This document shows, one piece after another, positions 48,007 to 57,540 of a DNA stretch of 64,000 nt. The DNA is from Nostoc sp. MG11 (lineage in GTDB: Bacteria; Cyanobacteriota; Cyanobacteriia; Cyanobacteriales; Nostocaceae). The number at the start of each line of letters is the position of its first letter. Positions within the stretch are counted from its first letter, which is position 1. The notes under the pieces are model-generated. The model worked only from the letters and a program-made list of their open reading frames with translations. It did no database searches and was not told where the DNA came from. The stretch spans positions 1 through 64,000 of the forward strand of contig NZ_JACXXN010000025.1 in NCBI RefSeq assembly GCF_014904695.1, in the 5' to 3' direction. The translations under genes were made by a program, and so were the position numbers.

Positions 48007-48483
48007 ATGGCATTGATTACCACTGGTAACGCTTTAATCCGCGACCTGGAAAAATTTGGCGCTCTTGGTGTGTACGTACCTCTAGAAGGAGGTTACGAGG
48101 GACGTTATCAACGCCGACTGCGTGCAGCTGGCTATAATACCCTCCACATTACTGCTAGGGGACTGGGCGATGTGGCTGCATATCTCACAAGAGTTCATGG
48201 AGTCAGACCTCCTCATCTTGGTAAAAAAAGCACTGGTAGTGGTGCAGCGGTGGGTTATGTATATTATGCACCACCAATTATCAATTATCACTTAGAACAG
48301 TTACCACCAAAGTCAAAGGGGCTGGTCTTGTGGATTATTGAAGGACATATTCTTTCCAATCAGGAACTTGAGTTTTTAGTAACTTTACCTAGTTTGGAAC
48401 CACGAGTAAAAGTAGTCATTGAGAGAGGTGGCGATCGCTACTTCCGTTGGACGCCTCTAGAAAAAACGCTGTTAGCTAGTTAG
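48007..48483 (+). CDS. ndhN: NAD(P)H-quinone oxidoreductase subunit N
   Basis: 158 residues, full length. MALITTGNALIRDLEKFGAL and ITARGLGDVAAYLTRVHGVRPPH-type sequence (GLGDVAAYLTRVHGVRPPHL) are specific to NdhN, an oxygenic-photosynthesis-specific subunit of the NDH-1 complex. The complex takes part in cyclic electron flow, respiration and CO2 uptake in the thylakoid membrane. It is transcribed away from the ribosomal-protein cluster. Confidence 0.95.
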   Translation: MALITTGNALIRDLEKFGALGVYVPLEGGYEGRYQRRLRAAGYNTLHITARGLGDVAAYLTRVHGVRPPHLGKKSTGSGAAVGYVYYAPPIINYHLEQLPPKSKGLVLWIIEGHILSNQELEFLVTLPSLEPRVKVVIERGGDRYFRWTPLEKTLLAS

Positions 48484-48489
48484 TCCTTA

Positions 48490-48531
48490 GTCATTAGTCA
48501 TTAGTCATTTTGATCACTAATGACTAATGAC
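48490..48531. repeat. Inverted heptamer array after ndhN
   Basis: Left arm GTCATTA, GTCATTA, GTCATT; loop TTGATC; right arm ACTAATGACTAATGAC. A strong hairpin that may serve as 3' end for ndhN. Its right arm forms the end of a pseudogene on the minus strand. Confidence 0.75.
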
Positions 48532-48783
48532 TTCAATCAGCATTTCGATAGTGCTGGCTCGAAAACCACAAGATGCAAACAATCGGCGTACAACTTCATT
48601 GACTACTGCTGTATCTAGCCGAATTTGGTTAACACCCATTTGATGAAAGCGTTCAACACTTAGTATCACCATTTGTCGTGCAAGTCTGTTTTGGTGATAT
48701 TCTGGTTCAACTTAGATATCGTGAATAAAAGCAAATTCCTGTAAACGATAAATTGGTATTTCTCGTTCTACTGTCGCTACCAT
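48517..48783 (-). pseudogene. GNAT acetyltransferase remnant
   Basis: Translating the minus strand from 48783 gives MVATVEREIPIYRLQEFAFI, then HDI, a TAA stop (48714-48712), then YHQNRLARQMVILSVERFHQ and NQIRLDTAVVNEVVRRLF. RLARQMV and the VNEVVRRLFASCGFR end are the acetyl-CoA binding and C-terminal regions of GNAT enzymes. The N-terminal part of the domain is missing and one stop lies in frame, so this is a decayed gene. Its 3' end runs into heptamer repeats. Confidence 0.65.
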
Positions 48784-48794
48784 AAACGAAGATA

Positions 48795-49622
48795 TTAATC
48801 TTGTTGATGAGCAAATTTATAACCACCCCACAGAGAAAGGGCGATCGCTATCACTAGCAAAATCGGCACGCTGTACCAAGGAAACTGAGATAATGGCAAA
48901 TGGGCCGCTGCACGCAATCCGATGCTGGCATAAGTCAACGGTAATAGGTAAACAACGGCTTTCAAGGCAATTGGTAATGTTCCAGGATCAAAGAAAGTAG
49001 CTCCTAAAAAAGACATGGGGATGATCACAAAGTTGTTGTAGAGTCCTACTGATTCTAGTGATCGCACACTCAACCCGACAATCACCCCCAACCCTGCAAA
49101 TACAGCACAATTCAGTACTACCAACAGTAGAAATAGTGGATTGAGAAAATTCCAGTTCCCGGTTAACAGCACTGCTACTAAAATTACTGAACCAGAAGTC
49201 ATCAACCCCCGCACTATCCCTGCTAGCATTTTACCAATGTGCAACGCTAACGGATGTATGGGTGCTAGTAACAACTCCTCAAAGGTTTTGGTAAAGATTC
49301 TGTCCCCGCAAATCGAAAATGTCGTCCCACCAAAGCTAATTGTCATCGACGACAGCGCTACCATCCCTGGTAGTATGAATTCTAAATAGTTGTCATAATT
49401 ACCACTGATTCCTGAGTCTGGCTTGATTGAACTACCCAAACCCAGCCCAAAAGCTAAGATGTATATAAGTGGAGATATTAAGCCTGATGCAGCAACTTGT
49501 ACTATTCTTACACGTAAATCGAGCCAATCGCCCCAAAAAATAGTCAAACTATCCGCTATGAGGATTTGAAATTGAGAAGTTTTAAACCTCTTGCTTGAGA
49601 GTAATGCTTTGGGAAATGTCAC
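48795..49622 (-). CDS. ABC-2 type transporter permease
   Basis: 275 residues with about six membrane segments. EFILPGMVALSSMTISFGGT, FEELLLAPIHPLALHIGKML and the late LPLTYASIGLRAA follow the ABC-2 (NodJ/DrrB-like) permease pattern. Such subunits export polysaccharides, lipids or drugs together with a separate ATPase. No ATPase gene is adjacent in this window, so its partner must be encoded elsewhere. The upstream 420 bp hold no gene. Confidence 0.8.
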   Translation of the reverse strand: MTFPKALLSSKRFKTSQFQILIADSLTIFWGDWLDLRVRIVQVAASGLISPLIYILAFGLGLGSSIKPDSGISGNYDNYLEFILPGMVALSSMTISFGGTTFSICGDRIFTKTFEELLLAPIHPLALHIGKMLAGIVRGLMTSGSVILVAVLLTGNWNFLNPLFLLLVVLNCAVFAGLGVIVGLSVRSLESVGLYNNFVIIPMSFLGATFFDPGTLPIALKAVVYLLPLTYASIGLRAAAHLPLSQFPWYSVPILLVIAIALSLWGGYKFAHQQD

Positions 49623-50042
49623 TTTCTAGTTACTTATCAAAAATTTTATCAACTATTAATTTACATTTTTTGGTGCATCAATTACTAGAAGTAACTAAAA
49701 GCTCTAAGTTTGAGAAATTGAAATTTAAAAAAGCTAAAATTAGATAAGCCATGCATTTTAATAGTGTCATATTGGCAAACTCAATCCTAGTTATCTCAAA
49801 CCAATCAAAAACATGATATAATTAACGATTGAAATATTATTATGTTGATTTTAAGAAAAACAAAAACCTGGAAAGGTTGAAATTCTGCCTAGACATCTAA
49901 ACTTATTTGCTATTTTTGTCATTTAATTAAGAAAATTGCACGTAAGGTTGCAGGCAATTACAGTCAAGACTCGGCATACTGAAAGAGGGAGAGAAGTTTA
50001 AACCACTCCCAGCCCAATCGGCGTGAAGGTGATTAAGCAACA
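49623..50042. other. 420-bp divergent spacer
   Basis: AT-rich spacer with promoters for the ABC-2 permease (minus) and the DUF3172 gene (plus). No repeat array, RNA or ORF is evident. Confidence 0.5.
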
Positions 50043-50582
50043 ATGAGACGTAAATCTACTGGTAGACAGGCTACTACTTCTAAACCCTCTGCTTTCCAAT
50101 CCCCTCTGTTCAACTTCACCACCATCGCAATTTTGGGGGGGGTGTTGATATTAGGAATTGGGATTGGCATTGCTTTTAGTTCTACAACCACGTTAGCTCC
50201 ATCAAATGTGGCTTCCCGTGAATTTATTGATACTAAAGCACCTAACCCTGAGATTTGCGTGCAGTATGGAGCCAGCGCTATGGTGATGGACGCTAGACTG
50301 TTTGTCACTCTCAACCCCTTCAACGTCTATGTTGCTCAGCCTAGTATGCGTCCTGGATGCGTCATCCGACAAAATAACTGGGCGCTTTTAGAGCAACGTA
50401 AGCTGGTTACATCTGACCAGGTAAGAGATTGCAAAAACCGACTGAATACCTTTGGCTTTACAGGTAACTTAGACAGTGATAAACCTGATATTAGGTGTAT
50501 ATATCAGAATGAGGCTGCTCAAAACTTCTTTACGGCTCAACCAGGAGCAGTTGGCTCACCTCAAGAAACAGACAGATTCTAA
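50043..50582 (+). CDS. DUF3172 membrane-anchored protein
   Basis: 179 residues. One membrane segment at about 27-46 (TIAILGGVLILGIGIGIAF), then an outer or lumenal domain with NPEICVQYGASAMVMDARLF and YVAQPSMRPGCVIRQNNW. This matches the cyanobacterial DUF3172 family. Four cysteines in the soluble domain could form disulfides. Function unknown. Confidence 0.75.
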   Translation: MRRKSTGRQATTSKPSAFQSPLFNFTTIAILGGVLILGIGIGIAFSSTTTLAPSNVASREFIDTKAPNPEICVQYGASAMVMDARLFVTLNPFNVYVAQPSMRPGCVIRQNNWALLEQRKLVTSDQVRDCKNRLNTFGFTGNLDSDKPDIRCIYQNEAAQNFFTAQPGAVGSPQETDRF

Positions 50583-50654
50583 ATTTGGGCATGGGGCATA
50601 GGCAGAATTACTTTTGTTGATATTCTATGCCCAATTTCCAATCACTTTGAATTT

Positions 50655-51506
50655 TTAGTATCTAGTTTTGGGTAAAGGTTGACCAAACTCAATCACCTCG
50701 ATATTGGGATCATTAGATCGATTATTCGGGGTTGTTGGTACTGGAAATTCAGACTGGTTTAAAGGAGTAATGCTGTTTAAATTACCAGGTTGATTTGGGA
50801 AAGTGGCAGGGGGAAGAATAGAATTAGGTAGTTGAGAGGGTTGGTTAGGAGCCAGAGGAGGAACAGTTACAAAAGGCTGCTGTGGATTAGTTGTTTGCGG
50901 TAGGTCGCTCGATGGGGGCGGAAGCGTGAACAAGGGCGGTTGTGCGTTAGTAGTCGTTAGCGGTAGATTACTAGACGGCTGTGAGTAGTTATGGGGTATT
51001 TGAGGTAGGTTATTAGGTGAAGGCGAAGAATATACTGGTTGCACAGAAGTACTATAACCAGGAGTGACAGGACGTAAAACCCAGCGAGTGGAGTTGTTTT
51101 GGGAAACGCGTTGCAGTTGCAGCTGCTTTAGATGTAAAGAAGTACTTGGTGCTAAATCTAAGACGATGCGGGTGCTACTTGCGTTCAATTGAGAAACGCG
51201 AATTCTTTGAATTGCTCCAGAATAATTTTGTTGAGTAGAAACATAGCCCAACTGAGTATCTGGCAGATCTAAAACAATACGAGGTGGTTGGGCAAGGTAG
51301 AAATAGCGGGGGGTAGTACCTGCGGAGAGAGTAATTTCTAGTTGTACTTTCTCTGGATAAAAGCGCCAATCGTCTAGTTTTGCTACTGGTGTAGCAGCAC
51401 TGCTAACAGTTTCAAGGGCAATTGTCACGTACAAGCTAAACAAGCTGACGCCAAACAGCTGCTTGTACCATTGGAAAAATTTCCTAGTCTTTAGTCCCTT
51501 GTCCAT
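50655..51506 (-). CDS. AMIN-domain protein with proline-rich tail
   Basis: 283 residues. A signal peptide or anchor lies at about 15-38. The AMIN domain follows at about 42-145 (LDDWRFYPEKVQLEITLSAG, RIVLDLPDTQLGY, RIVLDLAPST), a fold that targets envelope proteins to peptidoglycan or septum. Residues 150-260 are proline, glutamine and asparagine rich and unstructured. No amidase or secretin domain follows, so it is a short AMIN protein of unclear role in the periplasm. Confidence 0.8.
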   Translation of the reverse strand: MDKGLKTRKFFQWYKQLFGVSLFSLYVTIALETVSSAATPVAKLDDWRFYPEKVQLEITLSAGTTPRYFYLAQPPRIVLDLPDTQLGYVSTQQNYSGAIQRIRVSQLNASSTRIVLDLAPSTSLHLKQLQLQRVSQNNSTRWVLRPVTPGYSTSVQPVYSSPSPNNLPQIPHNYSQPSSNLPLTTTNAQPPLFTLPPPSSDLPQTTNPQQPFVTVPPLAPNQPSQLPNSILPPATFPNQPGNLNSITPLNQSEFPVPTTPNNRSNDPNIEVIEFGQPLPKTRY

Positions 51507-51750
51507 TCTTTTGATCCCTTGTAGGTTGAGCTATAAATTATGGTTTATCGACTAGCAATATAGCAATTCCTAATTACGGGTTACTAATTTCCTAAGCTAA
51601 TCGGCAAACAAGATTGCATGTTGAAATAGGAGTCAGAAGTTAAGGGACAGAAGACATTGGTTATTTCTCCTCCGCGTCCCTACTTTCTTTAGCTACGACA
51701 ATACTGCAAACTAAATACATATCAGTTTGTTCTCCACAGTTGTCCATGTT

Positions 51751-52263
51751 TTAATGGCTGTTTAACTTCTGGGATTTTTCCTGAGCTTTTTGTGGTGTGG
51801 CGGTAAATCTCAGATTTTGCGAGATCCCACTTATGGTTAGTTGACCTGTAATTTTGCCTCTATCCACTAGTTGCATTTGAATTGTGACTGAGTTAGTCGG
51901 ATTATTTTGCAGTCGAGAGATATTACAAAGGATGGATCTGTCAACTTTTCCAGATAAGCTCAACTGCTGATTTCTCAGCATCATACCCGTAAGCGAGTAC
52001 TTTACGTCAATATCTGCGTTAGTATTTGCTGGTAATAAAGAGGCATTCAAGTAAATACCTGATTGCTGAAGATTTAGTATCAAGGCATCTGATTTTTCAC
52101 ACAGCGGCAAATTTTCAGCTAGTGTCAGATGATAAAGACCATTAATTGCAGGAGGAGCCTGAAGATTGTTTTCTCCGTAAGCAGTTACGACTTTAAACAA
52201 CAGTAGTACTGAACTTATTGCAATAGCATAAAATGCTAAAGATTTGAAGTTGAAATGATTCAT
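51751..52263 (-). CDS. Unknown secreted protein, downstream partner of the antiporter gene
   Basis: 170 residues from ATG 52263. A signal peptide covers about residues 1-32 (FKSLAFYAIAISSVLLLFKV). The mature part is beta-rich (LILNLQQSGIYLNASLL, QLSLSGKVDRSILC) and has two cysteines. I do not recognise a family. It starts four bases after the end of the upstream antiporter gene, which suggests co-translation and a periplasmic accessory role, but that is inference. Confidence 0.6.
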   Translation of the reverse strand: MNHFNFKSLAFYAIAISSVLLLFKVVTAYGENNLQAPPAINGLYHLTLAENLPLCEKSDALILNLQQSGIYLNASLLPANTNADIDVKYSLTGMMLRNQQLSLSGKVDRSILCNISRLQNNPTNSVTIQMQLVDRGKITGQLTISGISQNLRFTATPQKAQEKSQKLNSH

Positions 52264-52267
52264 AGTT

Positions 52268-54472
52268 TCACATCCCAACTTTTGATTCTTGACTACCAAC
52301 ATCAGGAAGCACGGAGGACAGGTGAGAGGTAAGTTGACTGTAGCGGCGGGTAATTAGTAAGGAGGAGCGGCATTGAATAGCTAGTTGATCTGTATATCGT
52401 CCTAGAGTTTGACGCTCAATTCCCCAAGTACGGCTAGTGCCAGCAATTGTTAGATCGACACCTTCTGAGGCTGCAACGACAGCTTGGATTGGCTCTGAGG
52501 ATTCGACAATTTTGATGTCTATGCGATCGCGTACACTAGTCGGCAATTGCTCCATCATCGTATGCAGTTCGTAACTCAATTCTTCCTTGGCATGATTAGC
52601 TACTACTTGTAATATTTGCAACATACAATTTTCGTGATTGATTAGCAGTCTCAGCGCAAGTATCAATGCTAGATCATCATGAATATTTGCCGAATAAGGC
52701 ACCAACAAGCTTTCTAATCGCTCGCCTCCCTTGTCTACAAAAACTGCGACATCAACTGGTGCATTGGTCAGAATTTGCCCGACTCGTCCACCTAAGCGAT
52801 TGCTACTAAAAGCTGGACGATGCCATCCCACTAAAATTAAATCTGTTTGTTCTAATGCGGCAATCTGTGCTGTTTCCCGCGCGACATTGCTAGATATGCG
52901 AACCATAGGATGCACATGAGATTGTGTTTCTGGTGGTTCGAGAGTATTAATCAATTCTGTTAGTTGCTGGCGGCGCTGTGCAATTAATCGGTCTGCCTCA
53001 ACTGGAGTACTTTCAAAGGCATAGTCTTCTTCAAATTCAATCAAGCTCAAGGGATTAACAATGGCGGGTTGTTGGTGGTTGAGAGTAATGCCTGTGGTGG
53101 GCAGCGCGATCGCTACAGCTAATTGCACCAAACCTCTTTGTGTAGTGGGATTTGCAATCGGTACTAAAATCCGGTAGGGACGAGTGTAAGTTTCACTGGC
53201 AGCATCTATGCCTGCTTCTGCTTCCAATACTGGTTCCACTACATCTAACATGATCAGCTTTTTCGGATACGTCCATTCCAGCAGTGGCGAGGTCATGAAT
53301 GTGGTTACTAACGCCATTATGACCAACATGGTAAATACTAAAGGCGAAATGACCCCTAACTCCAAACCAATATTTAGCACTATCAACTCGGTCAAACCAC
53401 GAGTGTTCATCAACCAACCAAGTGCCGATGCTTCCCGCTGATTAATGCCACTGACACGAGCTGCTACATAAGTGCCTATATACTTACCTGCGATCGCCAC
53501 TACTAAAACTAATGCACACAGCAACCATAATTCAGGACGGTTAAGCAAGCCAATTTGCGTCCGCAAACCACTGTAGGCAAAGAATATTGGCAGTAAAAAT
53601 ATCAGCACAAAATCTTCAGTTTTTACCGCTAATTCCCGCACTAAATCTGCATTCTTGGGCATTGCTGCGCCCAGGAGAAATGCCCCAAAAATTAAGTGAA
53701 TGCCGATTAGTTCAGTGATCAGTGCAGACGCAACCACTGCCATATAAATCAGAGCTAGAACCAATTGGCTAAGGCGTCCAGTGCGGCGATAATGAGTAGC
53801 CAGACGTTGCAAGAACCAACGTCCCACCGTCAGCATAAAAGCAATGTAGACTAAGCTCTCGATAATTGTGGGGACTGCACCAGCGAAGTTACCTGTACGA
53901 GCTACAGCGATCGCTACTGCTAATAAGCACCAAGCTGTCGCATCATCTACTGCGGCACAAGTTAACGCCAACGTTCCTAAGCGTGTCCCTTGCAAATTAT
54001 TTTCAGTAATAATTCGTGCTAGTACTGGAAAAGCAGTAATTGACATTGCTGCCCCTAAAAACAGGGCAAAGGTGGTAAAAGATACACTAGCATTGGAAAC
54101 CAGGGGATAAAGCAGCAACGCTAGCAATGTTCCTAAAGAAAACGGCGCTAAAATGCTTACGTGAGAAGTTAAAATTGCTACTTCTAATTGTCCACTTAAG
54201 TATTTTGGATTTAGCTCTAATCCAATTAGAAACATGAAGAATATTAGTCCCACCTGAGACAAAACATTTAGAAAAGGAATAGTTTCTGGTGGGAACAAGG
54301 TAATTGCTGTATGGGGGGCAATCCAACCAAATAAAGACGGGCCGAGCATAATCCCCGCGACAATTTCACCAATTACTAGCGGTTGATTAATTGACCGGAA
54401 TGCCAGCCCTATTAGCCGCGACAGTCCAATAACAATCAGCACCTCAACCAGAACGAGAATAATTGTGTGCAT
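52268..54472 (-). CDS. CPA2 cation/proton antiporter with C-terminal stress domains
   Basis: 734 residues. Residues 1 to about 400 form the KefB/NapA-type membrane core of about twelve segments, with GEIVAGIMLGPSLFGW and ALFLGAAMSITAFPVLARII. The last 300 residues are soluble and contain universal-stress-protein-like stretches (QTDLILVGWHR, GVDLTIAGTSR). It exchanges Na+ or K+ for protons; the tail probably senses nucleotides or other signals. A second CPA2 gene lies just upstream. Confidence 0.85.
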   Translation of the reverse strand: MHTIILVLVEVLIVIGLSRLIGLAFRSINQPLVIGEIVAGIMLGPSLFGWIAPHTAITLFPPETIPFLNVLSQVGLIFFMFLIGLELNPKYLSGQLEVAILTSHVSILAPFSLGTLLALLLYPLVSNASVSFTTFALFLGAAMSITAFPVLARIITENNLQGTRLGTLALTCAAVDDATAWCLLAVAIAVARTGNFAGAVPTIIESLVYIAFMLTVGRWFLQRLATHYRRTGRLSQLVLALIYMAVVASALITELIGIHLIFGAFLLGAAMPKNADLVRELAVKTEDFVLIFLLPIFFAYSGLRTQIGLLNRPELWLLCALVLVVAIAGKYIGTYVAARVSGINQREASALGWLMNTRGLTELIVLNIGLELGVISPLVFTMLVIMALVTTFMTSPLLEWTYPKKLIMLDVVEPVLEAEAGIDAASETYTRPYRILVPIANPTTQRGLVQLAVAIALPTTGITLNHQQPAIVNPLSLIEFEEDYAFESTPVEADRLIAQRRQQLTELINTLEPPETQSHVHPMVRISSNVARETAQIAALEQTDLILVGWHRPAFSSNRLGGRVGQILTNAPVDVAVFVDKGGERLESLLVPYSANIHDDLALILALRLLINHENCMLQILQVVANHAKEELSYELHTMMEQLPTSVRDRIDIKIVESSEPIQAVVAASEGVDLTIAGTSRTWGIERQTLGRYTDQLAIQCRSSLLITRRYSQLTSHLSSVLPDVGSQESKVGM

Positions 54473-54692
54473 GGTTCCTCAAAAGCGACTATCCGGTTTC
54501 CTTAAGATGATTCTTTAAATTAATGGAAAATGTCAACCTTGTTAAACACACTTAAAGTTAATTCGCTCTTAGTTTTGATGTCAATTGTTACAACACAGTT
54601 CCAGTAATGAAAGTAGTTATAACCAGAATTCAAAGATAGGTATTTAACCAAGATATACGTAATTGATACCTCAAAATTCTGCTCTATTGTTA

Positions 54693-55982
54693 TTAAAACG
54701 AGGATTTTTCATAGCTTGTACCTTGTAATAAAAAAGTAATTAATGGCGATGCCATGAGTGTAGTAATAATCGCCATAATAACCATGATCGTAAATAAAGT
54801 TGGAGTGATTATACCTTGTTCAAGACCAACATTGAGAATGATTAACTCCATTAAACCACGAGCATTCATTAATGAGCCAATAATCGCCGAATTACGCCAA
54901 TCCTCACCCCCAAGCCTTGCTGCCAGTGTACAAGAAACACCTTTACCAAGAATAGCGATCGCAATAATTAAGATTGTTATTCCCCACAAAGTAGGTGTGT
55001 TTACCAGTCCAATTTGAGTATTAAGTCCAGAGAAAACAAAGAAAATCGGCAGTAGAAATGAAGTCGTAAAGAACTCGGTATATTGGCGAATTTGTTGGGC
55101 AAATTCTCCACGTGGCATCACTGCTCCAAGTACAAATGCACCGAATATCGCATATATGCCCGTGGCATCAGTAAACCAAGCGCAAAATGCCAAAACTATT
55201 AACAATAAAGTCAGGGTTTGCCTACTCACACCTGCATCACGTTTTGTCATGCGTGTGAAGATGCTAAGTATAGGTTGCCCTACAAAAATTGCAAACAATA
55301 CATAAATAATGCCACCACCAATTGCTAAGACAGCAATGCTCATGGAATTTTTCACACTAGCAAGCACAATCGCTAGTAAACACCAGGCAACTCCATCATC
55401 AACTGATGCTGCACCTAAAGCTAAAGTACCAAAGCGAGTTTTTGCCAAACCGCGTTCGTAAATGATTCTAGCTAACATGGGAAAGGCGGTAATAGTCATC
55501 GACGCACCAAGGTATAAAGCAGCAGCCCAAGGTGTTACATTTGGTTGGAAAAAATTGCCATTGTTGTACAGCCAAAAAGAGGCGATCGCTCCTAAGATAA
55601 ATGGAGTAATAATTCCGGCAGCAGATAGCAATCCCGCGCTTTTAATATGATGTTTTAAGAGTTTGGTATTAAACTCCAATCCAATCAAAAACATATAAAT
55701 TGCTAACCCAATTTGGCTAATAGCATATAAAATCGACATTGATGGGTTAGGTATCTTGCTTCCTAGTGCAGTCAAAATAGGAAGTTTGGGAAACAGCCAT
55801 TGCTGCAAATCTGGCGTTATCAAGCCCAAAAGTGATGGCCCTAACATCACACCTGCGATCATTTCACAAACAACATCGGTTTGACCTAGATAACGTCGTC
55901 CTAGAATCGTGACAATACGACAAGTGATTAAAATTATGGTGAGTTGCAGAAAGAGCTTGGTAACTAGGTCAAAATTCGACAT
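54693..55982 (-). CDS. CPA2 cation/proton antiporter, short form
   Basis: 429 residues, membrane core only. CEMIAGVMLGPSLLGL, AALYLGASMTITAFPMLARI and GSLMNARGLMELIILNVGLE match the first antiporter, so the two are likely paralogs. This one lacks the soluble tail. A 220-bp gap separates the two genes, so they may be transcribed separately. Confidence 0.85.
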   Translation of the reverse strand: MSNFDLVTKLFLQLTIILITCRIVTILGRRYLGQTDVVCEMIAGVMLGPSLLGLITPDLQQWLFPKLPILTALGSKIPNPSMSILYAISQIGLAIYMFLIGLEFNTKLLKHHIKSAGLLSAAGIITPFILGAIASFWLYNNGNFFQPNVTPWAAALYLGASMTITAFPMLARIIYERGLAKTRFGTLALGAASVDDGVAWCLLAIVLASVKNSMSIAVLAIGGGIIYVLFAIFVGQPILSIFTRMTKRDAGVSRQTLTLLLIVLAFCAWFTDATGIYAIFGAFVLGAVMPRGEFAQQIRQYTEFFTTSFLLPIFFVFSGLNTQIGLVNTPTLWGITILIIAIAILGKGVSCTLAARLGGEDWRNSAIIGSLMNARGLMELIILNVGLEQGIITPTLFTIMVIMAIITTLMASPLITFLLQGTSYEKSSF

Positions 55983-56113
55983 TTTACTTCCTTGAGCACA
56001 AATTAAGAAGATATTGAGGGAGTTAAATATAGCACTTTTAAGTCAACAAGACACATCAGTAGAAAAACAACAGCAAAAGTACAGATACGTGAATTTTCGC
56101 GTCTCTTAAGACT

Positions 56114-56163
56114 AAGATTCCCGACTTCTTTAAGAAGTCGGGAATCTTAAAGTCGGGAATCTT
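56114..56163. repeat. 17-bp inverted repeat with an extra direct copy of one arm
   Basis: AAGATTCCCGACTTCTT (56114-56130) and AAGAAGTCGGGAATCTT (56132-56148) form a perfect stem around one base. A further copy of AAGTCGGGAATCTT follows at 56150-56163. It lies after the 3' end of the membrane-protein gene and before the antiporter gene. It looks like a dispersed cyanobacterial hairpin that may serve as terminator. Confidence 0.75.
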
Positions 56164-56185
56164 GTTATTCAGAATATATGAAGAT

Positions 56186-56620
56186 TTATAACCACTCCCC
56201 ACCTCGGAAACGCCAACGGGGAAATATAATTCGCATGAGGCTTTGCGAAGTAATAAAAACTGCTAACCAAACAAAGCTGTAATGTACAAGAAAAGCTCCT
56301 GGCGATAGTTCTTCTTTTGCCAAAGGTATTGGTAAAAAGCCAAAAATTTTTATCCCACAGAAGACAAATAATAATTCCCAGATACCAGCTAAGAGTTGAT
56401 AAACTGCGGGCCAATCCCTATCCCAGCGAGATTTTTGAAGATGGTTATAAAGTATATCCCAACCTAAGCCAAAGATAGCGATATAACTGAGAATCCAAAA
56501 ATAAACTGAGTTAGCACCAGGCCCAACTAAGCCTATTGCAAAGGGCAAGGATACCAACACCCCGACAGTAGCAAGTAGTAATAATCGAGTTTGCCAACGA
56601 CCTAATAAAGTTGGAGTCAT
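56186..56620 (-). CDS. Unknown integral membrane protein
   Basis: 144 residues, four membrane segments at about 12-30, 38-57, 74-95 and 105-130. No motif of a known enzyme or transporter is visible. The tail ends RIIFPRWRFRGGEWL. It follows the GDSL gene on the same strand after 140 bp and closes the five-gene minus-strand set. Confidence 0.6.
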   Translation of the reverse strand: MTPTLLGRWQTRLLLLATVGVLVSLPFAIGLVGPGANSVYFWILSYIAIFGLGWDILYNHLQKSRWDRDWPAVYQLLAGIWELLFVFCGIKIFGFLPIPLAKEELSPGAFLVHYSFVWLAVFITSQSLMRIIFPRWRFRGGEWL

Positions 56621-56760
56621 AAAATTACTGAATAAAAAATAAAAATATGGGAGTTTTTTAGATTAGTTGTGAAATGCACTTTACTCCCATTCATATTCAA
56701 AAAACCAGCAAAAGTTTGGTGTTTTGTGCAAGGAAGGAAAATACAAAAGTAATTATATAT

Positions 56761-57474
56761 TTAGGATGATCGCAATTTAGAATGATAAGCTGCTAATGGT
56801 TTCCAATTAAGTACATCCTCTAACAAAGCTTGATATCCTAGTGTATTAGGATGAAGACCATCTTCGCTCAAGCGTTTGAGTCGCCAAGCTTCACCGCGTT
56901 CCATCCATTGCTGGAAAATATCCAGATAGGGAATTTGCCGCTTGGAGCAAGCAATTTGAGTAGCTGTTTTATAGCGGTATTGTTCGGCATGATTGTAGTA
57001 AAAGCAATCTAGAAATGCCATTTTAGCTTCATTCACTGGAACCATGCCTACAAATAATACCGGACAGAGTTGCTGTGCCAAATCTAGTAAAGAAGCAATT
57101 TCCGATTCAAATATGGCAAAATCTGTATAATTGCGTCCATTAGGACGAGTTAACCGCGCTGAGTCATTCACACCTACTGATAGAATAATTAGGTCGGGAA
57201 CACGATTTCGCAGTTCACCCCGATGGCGAAATTCCACTTCTAGCCTTTGTGCTACTTGCTGGGTGCGATCGCCTCGTACTCCTAAGTTATATAAAACATG
57301 ACCGGGACTATCCGGCAACATCCACCACCGCCGCAGTTGCTCAACCCAGCCTCCTCTTTCCGGGTCGCCGAATCCATAGACTAAGCTATCTCCCAGTGCG
57401 ATAATCTTCAAAGGCTGGCATTGATTTGGTGGTACAGACAGCTGCATTGAGGAAGTAGCTTGAAATGTTTGCAT
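56761..57474 (-). CDS. SGNH/GDSL-family hydrolase
   Basis: 237 residues. Block I is IIALGDSLVYGFG with nucleophile S30, block III is LSVGVNDSAR with the oxyanion Asn, and block V is DGLHPN with the catalytic Asp and His. No signal peptide is evident, so it probably acts in the cytoplasm as esterase or acyl hydrolase. The substrate is not deducible. It lies between a CPBP protease gene and a small membrane protein gene. Confidence 0.85.
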   Translation of the reverse strand: MQTFQATSSMQLSVPPNQCQPLKIIALGDSLVYGFGDPERGGWVEQLRRWWMLPDSPGHVLYNLGVRGDRTQQVAQRLEVEFRHRGELRNRVPDLIILSVGVNDSARLTRPNGRNYTDFAIFESEIASLLDLAQQLCPVLFVGMVPVNEAKMAFLDCFYYNHAEQYRYKTATQIACSKRQIPYLDIFQQWMERGEAWRLKRLSEDGLHPNTLGYQALLEDVLNWKPLAAYHSKLRSS

Positions 57475-57540
57475 CTTAAAAAGAATATATTTTACATCTT
57501 TACAAGATTCTATACATTTCTACACCATTAATGAGTATTT

